Shown piece by piece: positions 5,862 to 6,664 of a stretch of 6,664 nt of DNA. The stretch lies in NCBI GenBank assembly GCA_028280915.1, contig JANQKX010000690.1:1-6664 (forward strand), in the 5' to 3' direction. The stretch's first letter is position 1; each line of letters starts with the position of its first letter. The notes below the pieces were generated by a model. That model was not told the origin of the DNA and ran no database searches. It saw only the letters and a list, made by a program, of their open reading frames with translations. This DNA is from Kiloniellaceae bacterium. GTDB taxonomy: Bacteria; Pseudomonadota; Alphaproteobacteria; Kiloniellales; Kiloniellaceae. The position numbers and the translations under genes were made by a program.

Positions 5862-6664
5862 ATGGCTATTGAATTGAAAAACCCCAAGCTGTTCCGCCAG
5901 CAATGCTACATCAACGGTGAATGGGTGGATGCGGATGACGGCGCGACCCTTGAGGTGACCAATCCGGCCAACGGCGAAATCATCGGCACCATTCCCAAGC
6001 TGGGCGCCGACGAAACCCGGCGTGCCATCGAGGCGGCGGAAAAGGCCTGGCCGGCCTGGCGCGCCAAGACCGCCAAGGAACGCAGCAATATCCTGCGCAA
6101 ATGGTACGACCTCTTGCTGGCCAACCAGTCCGACCTGGCCACCTTGATGACCCTGGAGCAGGGCAAGCCCCTGGCCGAATCCACCGGCGAGATCGCCTAC
6201 GGGGCGTCTTTTATCGAGTGGTTCGCCGAGGAAGCCAAGCGCATCTACGGCGACGTCATCCCCGGGCATCAGCCGGACAAGCGCATCGTGGTGATCAAGC
6301 AGCCCATCGGCGTGGTGGCGGCCATCACCCCGTGGAACTTCCCCAACGCCATGATTACCCGCAAGTGCGCGCCGGCCCTGGCGGCCGGCTGCCCGGTGGT
6401 GATCAAGCCGGCCACGGCCACCCCCTATTCCGCCCTGGCCTTGGCCGAGTTGGCGGAACAGGCCGGCATCCCCGCCGGTATCATCAACGTGGTCACCGGC
6501 TCGGCCCGAGGCATCGGCGGCGAGATGACCTCCAACCCCATCGTGCGCAAGCTGTCCTTCACCGGCTCCACCGAGATCGGCAAGCTGTTGATGGAACAAT
6601 GCGCCGCCACGGTGAAAAAAGTCTCCATGGAACTGGGTGGCAACGCGCCCTTCCTGGTGTTCGA
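5862..6664 (+). CDS. gabD: NAD(P)-dependent succinate-semialdehyde dehydrogenase (3' partial)
   Basis: The frame is open from the ATG at 5862 to the right edge, giving 267 codons of a protein that is about 480 residues in this family. The enzyme oxidises succinate semialdehyde to succinate with NAD(P)+, the last step of GABA breakdown, in the cytoplasm. Visible aldehyde dehydrogenase motifs are YINGEWVDADDG near the N terminus, VTNPANGEIIGTIP, the cofactor-binding TPWNFPNAMITRK with Asn159, APALAAGCPVVIKPA, SFTGSTEIGK, and MELGGNAPFLVF with the general base Glu257. The catalytic Cys, expected about 34 residues further on, lies outside the window. Sequence style, especially WNFPNAMITRK and ALALAELAEQAGIPAG, favours GabD over betaine or other aldehyde dehydrogenases, though related glutarate-semialdehyde dehydrogenases cannot be excluded. 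It has its own promoter and leader. No gabT or regulator gene is visible in the window. Confidence 0.88.
   Translation, partial: MAIELKNPKLFRQQCYINGEWVDADDGATLEVTNPANGEIIGTIPKLGADETRRAIEAAEKAWPAWRAKTAKERSNILRKWYDLLLANQSDLATLMTLEQGKPLAESTGEIAYGASFIEWFAEEAKRIYGDVIPGHQPDKRIVVIKQPIGVVAAITPWNFPNAMITRKCAPALAAGCPVVIKPATATPYSALALAELAEQAGIPAGIINVVTGSARGIGGEMTSNPIVRKLSFTGSTEIGKLLMEQCAATVKKVSMELGGNAPFLVF

Noticed and set aside
5618..5887. Minus-strand open frame of 89 codons in the divergent region
   Set aside because: It covers the gabD promoter, leader and first codons, and shows no family resemblance.

Overview
The window is high-GC bacterial chromosome and looks like an alphaproteobacterium, plausibly of the Rhodospirillales. 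That placement is an inference from the style of the proteins (GlmU, GlmS, a DUF4126 membrane protein, a GabD-type dehydrogenase) and from an intergenic palindromic repeat with TAGAGC/GCTCTA ends. No rRNA or tRNA gene is present to confirm it. There are no phage genes, transposase genes or CRISPR arrays.

Layout, left to right. (1) Positions 2-667 hold the 3' part of a plus-strand gene for a repetitive, lysine/alanine/threonine-rich histone H1-like protein, closed by an intrinsic terminator at 728-753. (2) A 408-nt gap (668-1075) contains that terminator, a 153-bp composite inverted-repeat element with 11-bp perfect ends (799-951), and a terminator-like hairpin with a T8 tract just upstream of glmU. 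(3) glmU (1076-2437) and glmS (2520-4343) follow in tandem, 82 nt apart. (4) Two minus-strand genes converge on glmS: a DUF4126 membrane protein (5523-4789) and, downstream of it, a small secreted four-cysteine protein (4727-4368). (5) A 338-nt divergent intergenic region (5524-5861) carries a good sigma70-type promoter pointing right, with an operator-like cluster of CGGAACC repeats just upstream. (6) The 5' part of a succinate-semialdehyde dehydrogenase gene (gabD type) starts at 5862 and runs off the right edge.

The functional core is the glmU-glmS pair. GlmS makes glucosamine-6-phosphate from fructose-6-phosphate and glutamine. After GlmM (not in the window) isomerises it, GlmU acetylates and uridylylates the product to UDP-GlcNAc for peptidoglycan and lipopolysaccharide. 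The remaining genes have no evident connection to this pathway. No new multi-gene system is visible. The parts most worth a second look are the palindromic element, the possible attenuator before glmU, the operator-like repeats before the dehydrogenase gene, and the uncharacterised DUF4126/secreted-protein pair.
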